Below are positions 8,762 to 18,020 of a DNA stretch of 64,000 nt, one piece after another (positions within the stretch are counted from its first letter, which is position 1; each line of letters starts with the position of its first letter). The translations under genes and the position numbers were made by a program. The DNA is from Klebsiella quasivariicola (lineage in GTDB: Bacteria > Pseudomonadota > Gammaproteobacteria > Enterobacterales > Enterobacteriaceae), in the NCBI RefSeq assembly GCF_002269255.1, contig NZ_CP022823.1:682001-746000 (forward strand). Direction: 5' to 3'. The notes under the pieces are model-generated. The model saw only the letters and a list, made by a program, of their open reading frames with translations. It ran no database searches and was not told the origin of the DNA.

Positions 8762-9382
8762 TTAGTTCATCCACCGATCTTTACGTTTGCGGCTTGGCAC
8801 CAGATGCGGCAGCACCAGACCGAGCAGCAGACCGACGCCCAGCACACCGCCGCCGTACATAAACCACTGCATGATAATGGTGCGCTGTTTGTCATCAAGC
8901 TGCAGATTTGCCGCGTTCACCTTCTTCTGCGCGACAACCAGCTCGTTTTTCAACTTTTGGTTTTCGTCCTTCAGCGCGTTAATCACGCTGTCGCTGCCGG
9001 CGACTTTCTTCTGCATATCCGCCGTGCGCTGGTTCCAGGTGGCGTCGATGTTATTCAGTTTATCGGTCAGCGTTTTGACCTGGTTTTCCAGATCCGGGAC
9101 ACGGGTGCGCAGGCTGGGCTCGTTGCTCAGCTCTTTCAGCGGGATCCAGGCGGTACGGCCATTACTGTCGCGAATTTGCGCGTAACTGGTGCTGTCGTTC
9201 GTTTGCAGTACCGACACTTCTTCCCCGGCGTTGATGGTGCCGACCAGACGATAATTATCGCCCGGGCCGCTGCGAACCCAGGTGTTCAGCTCATCGGAAA
9301 CGTAGCGCTTTTCTTCTGCGTGAACCGCCGTGGCGGCGCTAAGCGCGAGCAAAGTAAAAGTAATCAGGCGTAATTTTGGCAT
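8762..9382 (-). CDS. ygiM: SH3-domain membrane protein YgiM
   Basis: A 206-aa envelope protein with a signal peptide (about residues 1-22, ending VHA), a bacterial SH3 domain (RYVSDELNTWVRSGPGDNYR onward), a long coiled coil from about residue 95 to 165, and one C-terminal transmembrane segment followed by a basic tail RKRKDRWMN. The domain order suggests a periplasmic SH3 module held to the inner membrane. The function is not firmly established; the SH3b type often binds cell-wall components. It is divergent from ygiF, as in E. coli. Confidence 0.94.
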   Translation of the reverse strand: MPKLRLITFTLLALSAATAVHAEEKRYVSDELNTWVRSGPGDNYRLVGTINAGEEVSVLQTNDSTSYAQIRDSNGRTAWIPLKELSNEPSLRTRVPDLENQVKTLTDKLNNIDATWNQRTADMQKKVAGSDSVINALKDENQKLKNELVVAQKKVNAANLQLDDKQRTIIMQWFMYGGGVLGVGLLLGLVLPHLVPSRKRKDRWMN

Positions 9383-9596
9383 CAGGTCATCGTTTGGTCA
9401 TAAAAAGTGGAACGATAGTAGAGGCATCGCCAGAGCGACGCAAAGTTTTCCGCCACAATCGGAATCATCCAGGAGGTGGCCCGGCAAAAAGCGCGTTGCA
9501 TGGCGATTCGCCGCAAAATACTATCTACTGACAAAAAATATCGTCGTAAGTTCGCCGCAATTTGTCGGCGCAGCACAGAAGCGGAAGAATTCAGTC

Positions 9597-10895
9597 ATGG
9601 CTCAAGAAATCGAACTCAAGTTTATCGTCGCTCAGGATGGGGTAGAGACGTTGCGCGAGCAGCTCAATGCGCTCGAGGCGAAACATACGCCCGCGGGCCA
9701 GTTGCTGAACATTTACTACGAGACCGCCGATAACTGGCTACGTCGTCATGACATGGGGCTGCGCATCCGCGGCGACCAGGGGCGTTATGAGATGACGCTG
9801 AAAATCGCCGGCCGGGTGGTCGGCGGCCTGCACCAGCGCCCGGAATACAATATTCCCCTCGATAAACCGGAGCTGGCGCTTGAGCGCCTGCCGGCGGAGG
9901 TCTGGCCGCAAGGCGAGCTCCCGGCCGCGCTGGCGGATAATGTTCAGCCGCTGTTCAGTACCGATTTTGCCCGTGAGCGTTGGGTGATACAGGAAGGGAA
10001 GAGTGAGATTGAGATCGCCCTCGATCGCGGCGAAGTAAAGGCGGGCGAGCATCAGGAGCCAATCTGCGAGCTGGAGCTGGAGCTGTTCGCCGGGGAGACA
10101 GCCGATCTGCTGCGCCTTGCGCACCGTCTGCTGGAGAGCGGCGTACTGCGTCAGGGTAGCCTGAGCAAAGCCGCGCGCGGGTATCATCTGGCGCAAGGCA
10201 ATGATGAGCGTCCGGTGACCCGGCTGGCGGTGCTGCCGGTGGCGGCAAAGGCCAGCGTGGAGCAGGGGCTGGAGGCGGCGCTTGAGAGTGCCCTGGCGCA
10301 CTGGCTGTATCACGACGAGATCTGGCTGCGCGGCAACGCGAAAGCCAAAGTGGAAATTCTGCTGGCGATAGCCCGCGTGCGCCATGCCCTGGTGCTGTTC
10401 GGCGGCATCGTGCCGCGTAAGGCGACCACCCACCTCCGCGCGTTGCTGAACGACGCCGACGCCGTTCTGCTGGCTGCGGACACCGCCGACGAAGCGTTAT
10501 TCCGCACCGAGGTCGTCGGCGCCAAACTGGCCCTGACCGAATGGCTGGTCCAGCGCGGCTGGCGTCCGTTCCTCAACGAGGCGGGAGAGAAAAAAATAGC
10601 CGGCTCGTTCAAACGGTTTGCCGATATAAACCTCTCCCGGGCGGCGGCCGAGTTGCGTAGCGCCGTGCAGCATCTGGCGGTCGAAGATGCCGCCGACCAG
10701 TTGCCGAAGCTGGCGCGCGACATCGACAGCGTCCAGCTGCTGGCGGGCGCCTATGGCGACGCCGTCGCGCCGTGGCTGGAGAACTGGCAGGAGCTTCAGC
10801 GTGCGATAGAACATGACGACCGCAGCGTCTTTGAATATTTCCGTCGCCAGGCGCTGGCTGCGGAGCCGTTCTGGCTGCATAGTGGAAAACGATAA
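9597..10895 (+). CDS. ygiF: Inorganic triphosphatase YgiF (CYTH-CHAD)
   Basis: Two-domain protein of 432 aa. The N-terminal CYTH domain carries the EIELKF (ExExK) motif at its start and hydrolyses inorganic tripolyphosphate in the E. coli homologue. The C-terminal CHAD domain, from about residue 220, is helical with conserved basic residues that bind polyphosphate. The reading frame is open much further up, but the ATG at 9597 (MAQEIELKF) is the only sensible start. It ends 20 bp before glnE, so both are probably co-transcribed. Confidence 0.96.
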   Translation: MAQEIELKFIVAQDGVETLREQLNALEAKHTPAGQLLNIYYETADNWLRRHDMGLRIRGDQGRYEMTLKIAGRVVGGLHQRPEYNIPLDKPELALERLPAEVWPQGELPAALADNVQPLFSTDFARERWVIQEGKSEIEIALDRGEVKAGEHQEPICELELELFAGETADLLRLAHRLLESGVLRQGSLSKAARGYHLAQGNDERPVTRLAVLPVAAKASVEQGLEAALESALAHWLYHDEIWLRGNAKAKVEILLAIARVRHALVLFGGIVPRKATTHLRALLNDADAVLLAADTADEALFRTEVVGAKLALTEWLVQRGWRPFLNEAGEKKIAGSFKRFADINLSRAAAELRSAVQHLAVEDAADQLPKLARDIDSVQLLAGAYGDAVAPWLENWQELQRAIEHDDRSVFEYFRRQALAAEPFWLHSGKR

Positions 10896-10915
10896 TTACA
10901 GGCCAGGGAGCCCCT

Positions 10916-13753
10916 ATGATGCCGCTTTCTTCGCAGTTACAGCAGCACTGGCAGACGGTCGCCGACCGCTTGCCAGCGGATTTTCCCGTTGCCGAACTGA
11001 GCCCACAGGCCAGGTCGGTGATGGCGTTCAGCGATTTTGTCGAACAGAGTGTGATTGCCCAGCCGGGCTGGCTGAATGAACTGGCTCAGTCTTCACCAGA
11101 AGCAGAGGAGTGGCGGCATTATGAGGCGTGGCTGCAGGATCGCCTGCAGGCCGTCACTGACGAAGCGGGGTTGATGCGGGAGCTGCGTCTCTTTCGCCGC
11201 CAGATGATGGTCCGCATCGCCTGGGCGCAGGCGCTGTCGCTGGTGAGCGAAGAAGAGACGCTGCAGCAGCTGAGCGCGCTGGCGGAGACCCTGATTGTCG
11301 CCGCCCGCGACTGGCTGTACGCCGCCTGCTGTAAGGAGTGGGGAACGCCATGCAATGCCGAGGGGCAGCCGCAGCCGCTGCTGATCCTCGGGATGGGAAA
11401 GCTGGGCGGCGGCGAACTGAACTTCTCTTCCGATATCGATCTGATTTTTGCCTGGCCTGAACATGGCGCCACCCGCGGCGGCCGTCGCGAGCTGGATAAT
11501 GCCCAGTTCTTTACCCGCCTGGGGCAGCGGCTGATCAAGGCGCTGGATCAGCCGACGCAGGACGGCTTTGTTTATCGGGTGGATATGCGCCTGCGGCCGT
11601 TTGGCGACAGTGGACCGCTGGTACTCAGCTTTGCGGCGCTGGAGGATTATTACCAGGAGCAGGGCCGGGACTGGGAACGCTACGCGATGGTGAAAGCGCG
11701 GATCATGGGCGATAACGACGGCGCCTACGCCAGCGAACTGCGCGCGATGCTCCGTCCCTTCGTCTTCCGCCGCTATATCGACTTCAGCGTGATCCAGTCG
11801 CTGCGTAACATGAAAGGCATGATCGCCCGTGAGGTGCGACGTCGCGGGCTGAAAGACAACATCAAGCTCGGCGCCGGCGGGATCCGTGAAATTGAGTTTA
11901 TCGTTCAGGTCTTTCAGCTGATCCGCGGTGGTCGTGAACCTGCGCTGCAGCAGCGCGCCCTGCTGCCGACGCTGGCAGCGATTGATGAGCTACATCTGTT
12001 GCCGGAAGGCGACGCGGCGCTGCTGCGCGCGGCCTATCTGTTCCTGCGCCGGCTGGAAAACCTGCTGCAGAGCATCAACGATGAGCAGACCCAGACCCTG
12101 CCGCAGGATGAACTCAACCGCGCCAGGCTGGCGTGGGGGATGCATACCGATAACTGGGAGACGCTGAGTGCGCAGTTGGATAACCATATGGCCAACGTGC
12201 GGCGGGTGTTCAATGAGCTGATTGGCGATGATGAGGCCCAGTCCCCGGATGAGCAACTGGCGGAGTACTGGCGCGAGCTGTGGCAGGATGCGCTGGAAGA
12301 AGATGACGCCAGCCCGGCGCTGGCGCATTTAAACGATACCGATCGCCGCAGCGTGCTGGCGCTGATTGCCGATTTCCGCAAAGAGCTGGATCGGCGCACC
12401 ATCGGCCCGCGTGGCCGCCAGGTGCTGGATCAGCTGATGCCGCATCTGCTGAGCGAAATCTGCTCGCGCGCCGATGCGCCGCTGCCTCTGGCGCGGATCA
12501 CGCCGCTGTTGACCGGGATCGTCACCCGCACCACCTATCTTGAGCTGCTGAGCGAATTCCCCGGCGCGCTGAAGCACCTGATTACGCTCTGCGCGGCGTC
12601 GCCGATGGTCGCCAGCCAGCTCGCGCGCCACCCGTTGCTGCTTGATGAGCTGCTGGATCCCAACACCCTCTATCAGCCGACGGCGACCGATGCCTATCGC
12701 GACGAGCTGCGCCAGTACCTGCTGCGCGTGCCGGAAGAGGATGAAGAGCAGCAGCTGGAGGCGTTGCGCCAGTTCAAGCAGGCGCAGCAGCTGCATATCG
12801 CCGCGGCGGATATCGCTGGCACCCTGCCGGTGATGAAGGTTAGCGATCACTTAACCTGGCTTGCCGAAGCGATCCTCGATGCGGTGGTGCAGCAGGCATG
12901 GGGGCAGATGGTGGCTCGCTACGGCCAGCCGACCCACCTGCACGATCGCCAGGGGCGCGGCTTCGCCGTCGTCGGCTACGGTAAGCTCGGCGGCTGGGAG
13001 CTGGGCTACAGCTCCGATCTCGATCTGGTGTTCCTCCATGACTGCCCGGCGGAGGTGATGACCGACGGCGAGCGGGAGATTGATGGCCGTCAGTTCTACC
13101 TGCGGCTGGCCCAGCGGATCATGCACCTGTTCAGCACCCGCACTTCGTCCGGTATTCTCTACGAAGTTGACGCCCGGCTGCGCCCTTCCGGCGCGGCGGG
13201 GATGCTGGTCACCACCGCCGACGCGTTTGCCGATTATCAGCAGAACGAAGCCTGGACCTGGGAGCATCAGGCGCTGGTGCGCGCCCGCGTGGTCTACGGC
13301 GACCCGGCGCTGCAGGCGCGCTTTGACGCCATTCGTCGCGATATTCTGACCACTGCGCGGGAGGGCGCGACCCTGCAGACTGAGGTTCGCGAGATGCGCG
13401 AGAAGATGCGCGCCCACCTCGGCAACAAACATCCCGATCGTTTTGATATCAAAGCCGATGCCGGCGGGATCACCGATATTGAATTTATTACCCAGTATCT
13501 GGTCCTACGCTATGCCAGCGACAAGCCGAAGCTGACCCGCTGGTCTGATAACGTGCGTATTCTCGAGCTGCTGGCGCAAAACGACATCATGGACGAGGAG
13601 GAAGCGCGCGCGTTAACGCATGCGTACACTACCTTGCGTGATGCGCTCCATCACCTGGCCCTGCAGGAGCTGCCGGGGCACGTGGCGCCAGAGGCCTTCA
13701 GCCGGGAGCGTGAGCAGGTCAGCGCCAGCTGGCAGAAGTGGCTGATGGCTTAA
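10916..13753 (+). CDS. glnE: Glutamine synthetase adenylyltransferase/deadenylase GlnE
   Basis: Bifunctional regulator (945 aa) that adds or removes AMP on glutamine synthetase according to PII and glutamine signals. It has two nucleotidyltransferase halves, each with its own catalytic motif: GMGKLGGGELNFSSDIDLIF (deadenylase half, about residues 159-178) and GYGKLGGWELGYSSDLDLVF (adenylylase half, about residues 690-709). Length and sequence match E. coli GlnE throughout, with a slightly shorter C-terminus (SWQKWLMA). It lies between ygiF and hldE, as in other enterobacteria. Confidence 0.98.
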   Translation: MMPLSSQLQQHWQTVADRLPADFPVAELSPQARSVMAFSDFVEQSVIAQPGWLNELAQSSPEAEEWRHYEAWLQDRLQAVTDEAGLMRELRLFRRQMMVRIAWAQALSLVSEEETLQQLSALAETLIVAARDWLYAACCKEWGTPCNAEGQPQPLLILGMGKLGGGELNFSSDIDLIFAWPEHGATRGGRRELDNAQFFTRLGQRLIKALDQPTQDGFVYRVDMRLRPFGDSGPLVLSFAALEDYYQEQGRDWERYAMVKARIMGDNDGAYASELRAMLRPFVFRRYIDFSVIQSLRNMKGMIAREVRRRGLKDNIKLGAGGIREIEFIVQVFQLIRGGREPALQQRALLPTLAAIDELHLLPEGDAALLRAAYLFLRRLENLLQSINDEQTQTLPQDELNRARLAWGMHTDNWETLSAQLDNHMANVRRVFNELIGDDEAQSPDEQLAEYWRELWQDALEEDDASPALAHLNDTDRRSVLALIADFRKELDRRTIGPRGRQVLDQLMPHLLSEICSRADAPLPLARITPLLTGIVTRTTYLELLSEFPGALKHLITLCAASPMVASQLARHPLLLDELLDPNTLYQPTATDAYRDELRQYLLRVPEEDEEQQLEALRQFKQAQQLHIAAADIAGTLPVMKVSDHLTWLAEAILDAVVQQAWGQMVARYGQPTHLHDRQGRGFAVVGYGKLGGWELGYSSDLDLVFLHDCPAEVMTDGEREIDGRQFYLRLAQRIMHLFSTRTSSGILYEVDARLRPSGAAGMLVTTADAFADYQQNEAWTWEHQALVRARVVYGDPALQARFDAIRRDILTTAREGATLQTEVREMREKMRAHLGNKHPDRFDIKADAGGITDIEFITQYLVLRYASDKPKLTRWSDNVRILELLAQNDIMDEEEARALTHAYTTLRDALHHLALQELPGHVAPEAFSREREQVSASWQKWLMA

Positions 13754-13811
13754 CTATAAAATCGGGTGTGCTATTATCGCGCGCAAAGTTTGCGTCTCGC
13801 AGGAGAGAGTC

Positions 13812-15245
13812 ATGAAAGTAACGCTGCCGGAGTTTGAACGTGCAGGAGTGTTGGTGGTGGGTGATGTGATGCTGGATCGTTACTGGTACGGCCCCACCAG
13901 TCGTATTTCCCCGGAAGCCCCGGTGCCGGTGGTGAAGGTGGAAAATATCGAAGAACGTCCTGGCGGCGCGGCAAACGTGGCGATGAACATCGCCTCACTG
14001 GGAGCGACGTCGCGCCTGGTGGGATTGACCGGGATTGATGATGCCGCTCGCGCGCTGAGCCAGGCGCTGGCCAACGTCAATGTGAAGTGCGACTTTGTCT
14101 CCGTCCCGACTCACCCGACTATCACCAAGCTGCGGGTGCTGTCGCGCAATCAGCAGCTGATCCGCCTTGACTTTGAAGAGGGCTTCTCCGGCGTTGATCC
14201 GCAGCCGATGCACGAGCGCATTCAGCAGGCGCTGGGATCCATTGGCGCGCTGGTCCTCTCGGACTACGCCAAAGGGGCGCTGACCAGCGTCCAGACCATG
14301 ATCAAGCTCGCCCGTGAAGCGGGTGTGCCGGTGCTGATCGATCCGAAAGGCACCGATTTCGAACGCTACCGCGGCGCGACGCTGCTCACCCCGAACCTCT
14401 CTGAGTTTGAAGCGGTGGTGGGCAAGTGTCAGGATGAAGCGGAGATCGTTGAACGCGGCATGAAGCTTATCGCTGAATTCGAACTGTCAGCGCTGCTGGT
14501 GACGCGCTCTGAGCAGGGGATGACGCTGCTGCAGCCGGGCCGTCCGCCGCTGCATATGCCGACCCAGGCCCAGGAAGTGTACGACGTGACCGGCGCCGGC
14601 GACACGGTGATTGGCGTGCTGGCGGCGACCCTGGCCTCCGGCAACACCCTGGAAGAGGCCTGCTATTTCGCTAACGCCGCGGCGGGTGTGGTCGTTGGCA
14701 AGCTGGGTACCTCCACCGTATCTCCTGTCGAGCTGGAAAACGCGGTCCGCGGCCGGGCCGAGACCGGCTTTGGCGTGATGAGCGAAGCCGAACTCAAACA
14801 GGCGGTTGCGGCAGCGCGTAAGCGCGGCGAGAAAGTGGTGATGACCAACGGCGTTTTCGACATTCTGCATGCCGGCCATGTCTCCTATCTGGCGAATGCG
14901 CGCAAGCTGGGCGACCGTCTGATCGTGGCGGTTAACAGCGATGCTTCCACCAAACGTCTAAAAGGTGACAGCCGCCCGGTGAACCCGCTGGAACAGCGGA
15001 TGATCGTGCTGGGGGCGCTGGAGGCCGTCGACTGGGTGGTCTCCTTCGAAGAAGATACTCCGCAGCGCCTGATCGCTGGCATCCTGCCGGACCTGCTGGT
15101 GAAAGGCGGCGACTATAAGCCGGAGCAAATCGCTGGTAGTGAAGAGGTTTGGGCTAATGGCGGTGAAGTGCTGGTGCTCAACTTTGAAGATGGCTGCTCA
15201 ACTACCAATATTATTAAGAAAATACAAAAAGATAGCGACAAATAA
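13812..15245 (+). CDS. hldE: Bifunctional heptose-7-phosphate kinase/heptose-1-phosphate adenylyltransferase HldE
   Basis: Makes ADP-heptose for the LPS inner core (477 aa). The N-terminal ribokinase-like domain (about 1-318) has GGAANVAMN and the catalytic DVTGAGDTVIGV motif. The C-terminal cytidylyltransferase-like domain (about 344-477) has TNGVFDILHAGHVSYL with the HxGH signature. ADP-heptose is also an innate immune signal in hosts. A clear intrinsic terminator follows at 15283-15319. The start has a good AGGAGAG ribosome site 4-9 bp upstream. Confidence 0.98.
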   Translation: MKVTLPEFERAGVLVVGDVMLDRYWYGPTSRISPEAPVPVVKVENIEERPGGAANVAMNIASLGATSRLVGLTGIDDAARALSQALANVNVKCDFVSVPTHPTITKLRVLSRNQQLIRLDFEEGFSGVDPQPMHERIQQALGSIGALVLSDYAKGALTSVQTMIKLAREAGVPVLIDPKGTDFERYRGATLLTPNLSEFEAVVGKCQDEAEIVERGMKLIAEFELSALLVTRSEQGMTLLQPGRPPLHMPTQAQEVYDVTGAGDTVIGVLAATLASGNTLEEACYFANAAAGVVVGKLGTSTVSPVELENAVRGRAETGFGVMSEAELKQAVAAARKRGEKVVMTNGVFDILHAGHVSYLANARKLGDRLIVAVNSDASTKRLKGDSRPVNPLEQRMIVLGALEAVDWVVSFEEDTPQRLIAGILPDLLVKGGDYKPEQIAGSEEVWANGGEVLVLNFEDGCSTTNIIKKIQKDSDK

Positions 15246-15282
15246 GCTTTTCGCTATTCACCGATTTGTACGGTGAAGCATC

Positions 15283-15319
15283 ACGGCCTGCGATAGACAT
15301 ATCGCGGGCCGTTTTTATT
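15283..15319 (+). terminator. Intrinsic terminator of hldE
   Basis: GC-rich hairpin pairing ACGGCCTGCGAT with ATCGCGGGCCGT, followed by TTTTTATTT, about 40 bp after the hldE stop. This is a classic Rho-independent terminator for the ygiF-glnE-hldE run. Confidence 0.85.
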
Positions 15320-15463
15320 TAATGATGTGGAAAATGATTTGGCGCAATAAATAATCAGATTGAGCGCATTTTTCGTACAAAACGCGCTAGGGTAAGGATA
15401 AATACTGAAGTGAGTAAAAGGCATATGACTGATCAGAACATCCACCGCTGAAGGAGTATGCGC

Positions 15464-15661
15464 ATGAACCATAACGATATGTATTCAATGAAGAATTTTG
15501 ATTTCCTGGCGCGGAGTTTCGCCAGAATGCACGCCCAAGGCCAACCAGTTGATCTTCAGGCCATTGTCGGCAATATGGATGAAGAACATCGTGAATGGTT
15601 TTGCCAGCGCTATGAACTGTACTGTCGCCAGGTGAGTAACCAGGTGGAAGCCGCGCACTAA
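15464..15661 (+). CDS. glgS: Surface composition regulator GlgS (ScoR)
   Basis: Small protein (65 aa) that in E. coli represses flagella and type 1 fimbriae and was first linked to glycogen. The core NFDFLARSFARMHAQGQPVD and GNMDEEHREWFC match GlgS; the first dozen residues differ from E. coli. Two in-frame ATGs exist: AAGGAG at 15451-15456 is only 1 bp from the ATG at 15458 but 7 bp from the one at 15464, so the latter is chosen. A strong terminator follows at once. Confidence 0.94.
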   Translation: MNHNDMYSMKNFDFLARSFARMHAQGQPVDLQAIVGNMDEEHREWFCQRYELYCRQVSNQVEAAH

Positions 15662-15671
15662 GCCAAACGCC

Positions 15672-15699
15672 AAACGGGCCCCTGAGGGCCCGTTTTTTT
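15672..15699 (+). terminator. Intrinsic terminator of glgS (also facing ubiK)
   Basis: Perfect AACGGGCCC/GGGCCCGTT hairpin with a CTGA loop followed by seven T residues, 10 bp after the glgS stop. On the other strand it directly abuts the ubiK stop and could act in both directions. Confidence 0.9.
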
Positions 15700-15970
15700 A
15701 CTGCTGCTCTTCGCTGCCAGGCGTCGCTGCCGGGCGGTTTTCGAGGTCATTCAGACGCTGCTCCAGCAGCGCCAGTTTTTCGCGAGTCCGCAGCAGCACC
15801 TGGGTCTGCACGTCAAACTCTTCGCGACTAACCAGATCCAGACGGGTCAGCTGCGACTGCAGTGCCTGGCGGATTTTCTTCTCAACATCCTCACCCAGAT
15901 CGCGAAGTCCTTTTGGCATCGACTCATGGACCTGGCGGGCGATTTGTTCAATTTTTTTCGGGTCAATCAT
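15698..15970 (-). CDS. ubiK: Ubiquinone biosynthesis accessory factor UbiK (YqiC)
   Basis: Small coiled-coil protein (90 aa) of the BMFP family, needed for efficient aerobic ubiquinone synthesis with UbiJ and membrane-active in vitro. The sequence MIDPKKIEQIARQVHESMP opens the protein, and a long C-terminal coiled coil runs from about residue 45 to 80. Length and order next to the ribB riboswitch match E. coli. It is divergent from ribB. Confidence 0.96.
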   Translation of the reverse strand: MIDPKKIEQIARQVHESMPKGLRDLGEDVEKKIRQALQSQLTRLDLVSREEFDVQTQVLLRTREKLALLEQRLNDLENRPAATPGSEEQQ

Positions 15971-16093
15971 GGTGGTTTCCTGCTCGGGTCGGATGATTGA
16001 TCATTGTAGTGCGAACCTGGCCGCCTATAAACCAGAAATGTTTGAAGCTTATGCATTGCCGAGGATAGTCAATAGCGTTATAGTTATCTCGCT

Positions 16094-16238
16094 TATTCTC
16101 AGGGCGGGGCGAAATTCCCCACCGGCGGTAAATCAACCATGGCGTTGAAAGCCCGCGAGCGCTTCCCGTGACTACGGGAAGGTCAGCAGATCCGGTGTAA
16201 TTCCGGGGCCGACGGTTAAAGTCCGGATGGGAGAGAGT
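16094..16238 (+). ncRNA. FMN riboswitch (RFN element)
   Basis: The conserved RFN core is readable: it opens with TCTCAGGGCGGGG, has CCCCACCGGCGGT, GCCCGCGAGCG, the pair CTTCCCGT/ACGGGAAG, GGTCAGCAGATCCGGTG, AATTCCGGGGCCGACGG and closes with GTCCGGATGGGAGAGAG. It binds FMN and represses ribB expression. It lies about 110 bp upstream of the ribB start; the intervening stretch is the expression platform. The same element is known as SroG in E. coli. Confidence 0.97.
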
Positions 16239-16347
16239 AACGACACAGTCGGGCCACAGCCCGCTCGCGTTGACTTTTGCCGCTAAACCGGCACTCCTAA
16301 GACTGCCCTGATTCTGGTAACCATAATTTTAATGAGGTTTTTTTACC

Positions 16348-17001
16348 ATGAATCAGACGCTCCTTTCTTCTTTTGGTACCGCTTTTGAACGTGTGGAACA
16401 CGCTTTGGACGCCCTGCGCGAAGGCCGCGGTGTGATGGTGCTTGACGATGAAGACCGTGAAAACGAAGGCGATATGATCTTCGCCGCCGAAACCATGACC
16501 GTTGAACAGATGGCGCTGACCATTCGTCACGGCAGCGGCATTGTGTGCCTGTGCCTGACCGAAGATCGTCGCAAACAGCTGGATCTGCCGATGATGGTGG
16601 AGAACAACACCAGCGCCTACGGCACCGGCTTTACCGTGACCATCGAAGCGGCCGAAGGTGTGACCACCGGCGTCTCCGCTGCCGACCGCGTGACCACCGT
16701 CCGCGCGGCCATTGCCGACGGCGCGAAACCTTCCGATCTCAACCGTCCTGGCCACGTTTTCCCGCTGCGTGCGCAGCCGGGTGGCGTACTGACCCGCGGC
16801 GGCCACACTGAAGCCACTATCGACCTCGTGACCCTGGCTGGCTTTAAACCCGCAGGCGTGCTGTGCGAGCTGACCAACGACGATGGCACCATGGCGCGCG
16901 CGCCGGAGTGCATCAAGTTCGCTCAGCAACACAATATGGCAGTAGTCACGATTGAAGATCTGGTGGCCTACCGTCGCGAACATGAGCGTAAAGCCAGCTA
17001 A
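16348..17001 (+). CDS. ribB: 3,4-dihydroxy-2-butanone 4-phosphate synthase RibB
   Basis: Riboflavin-pathway enzyme (217 aa) that turns ribulose 5-phosphate into 3,4-dihydroxy-2-butanone 4-phosphate and formate. The acidic metal/substrate loop DDEDRENEGD near residues 33-42 is present, and RPGHVFPLRAQPGGVLTRGGH carries the other active-site residues. It is the single-domain form typical of enterobacteria, controlled by the FMN riboswitch just upstream. An intrinsic terminator lies at 17025-17060. Confidence 0.98.
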   Translation: MNQTLLSSFGTAFERVEHALDALREGRGVMVLDDEDRENEGDMIFAAETMTVEQMALTIRHGSGIVCLCLTEDRRKQLDLPMMVENNTSAYGTGFTVTIEAAEGVTTGVSAADRVTTVRAAIADGAKPSDLNRPGHVFPLRAQPGGVLTRGGHTEATIDLVTLAGFKPAGVLCELTNDDGTMARAPECIKFAQQHNMAVVTIEDLVAYRREHERKAS

Positions 17002-17024
17002 TTAGCGGTTTTTGACGCCAGCGA

Positions 17025-17060
17025 ACACAGCCCACCTTGTCGTGGGCTGTGTTGTTTTTG
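17025..17060 (+). terminator. Intrinsic terminator of ribB
   Basis: The pair ACACAGCCCA/TGGGCTGTGT with a CCTTGTCG loop, followed by TGTTTTTG, lies about 25 bp after the ribB stop and just before the convergent zupT stop at 17065. Confidence 0.85.
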
Positions 17061-17064
17061 CGCC

Positions 17065-17835
17065 TCAACCAATGCCCATCGTCTGGAGCACCACCAGGCT
17101 TAACCCCATCACCGACATCCCGCACAGGACGCCATAGCTCGGGTTGCTCTGCGGGTCGATCTCTTTTGCCAGCGGCATCAGTTCATCGACCGACAGCGCT
17201 ACCATAATGCCGGCCACGGCGGCCATGATCGCCCCCATCACCAGCGGCGAGATCAGGCTGCCGAGAATCAGCCACGCCAGCACGCCGCCTAATATTTCCG
17301 CTATGCCGGAAAGCCCGGCCCAGAGCACCGCCTTGCTGCGCGATCCGGTAGCGGCATACACCGGTCCGGCAACCGCCAGCCCTTCAGGAATATTGTGCAG
17401 AGCGACGGCAAGCGCAACGCCCATGCCAAGCTCCAGGTTATTGCTGGCCGTGACATAGGTGGCAATGCCTTCCGGAAAGTTGTGCAGACTGATCCCCAGC
17501 GTCAGAAGAATAGCGGTGCGGCGTAAATTGCGCGGACGCGGCGCGGTGGGAGTCATCAGATCCTGCGGGTGAGCGTGTGGCAGCAGGCGGTCGAGGCCAA
17601 AATAGCCCAGCAGACCGATAACAAACATGCCGTAACCGAGCAGCGGCGACATTTGCTCGGTAGCCAGCGCTGCCGGCAGCATTTCCATTAATGAAATCAA
17701 TAGCATGATGCCGGCGGCAAAGCCGAGAGAGAAACCAAGCAGCCGATTAGAGGGTTTTTGGCCAATCACGCCGAATATGGCACCAATAAATGTTGCGCTG
17801 CCAGCTAACAGTGTCAATATCAAGGGCGATGACAT
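17065..17835 (-). CDS. zupT: Zinc/divalent metal transporter ZupT
   Basis: ZIP-family inner-membrane importer of Zn, Fe, Mn and other divalent metals (256 aa, about eight membrane segments). The paired metal-site motifs HNFPEGIATYV and HNIPEGLAVA are present near residues 118 and 148. The ATG at 17835 (MSSPLILTLLAG) gives the family length; the frame further up has no support. It converges with ribB and is divergent from ygiD. Confidence 0.96.
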   Translation of the reverse strand: MSSPLILTLLAGSATFIGAIFGVIGQKPSNRLLGFSLGFAAGIMLLISLMEMLPAALATEQMSPLLGYGMFVIGLLGYFGLDRLLPHAHPQDLMTPTAPRPRNLRRTAILLTLGISLHNFPEGIATYVTASNNLELGMGVALAVALHNIPEGLAVAGPVYAATGSRSKAVLWAGLSGIAEILGGVLAWLILGSLISPLVMGAIMAAVAGIMVALSVDELMPLAKEIDPQSNPSYGVLCGMSVMGLSLVVLQTMGIG

Positions 17836-18020
17836 CACTTCTCTCCCGGTAAAATAAGTGCATACGCGTATATTGCATGAGGATGCGCGTGCGGGATACG
17901 TCCCTTTACCGCGAATTACATTCAAATTTTCTGACGATCATCATCATGCTTATCTGAGTTTATCCTGGCGCAAAAGCGCGTAATGTGAACACATTACATT
18001 GACTCCCTAAGGATATCATC

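Noticed and set aside
16297..16983. A 228-codon frame antisense to ribB
   Set aside because: Entirely within ribB on the opposite strand; the His/Gln-rich translation is typical of a shadow frame.
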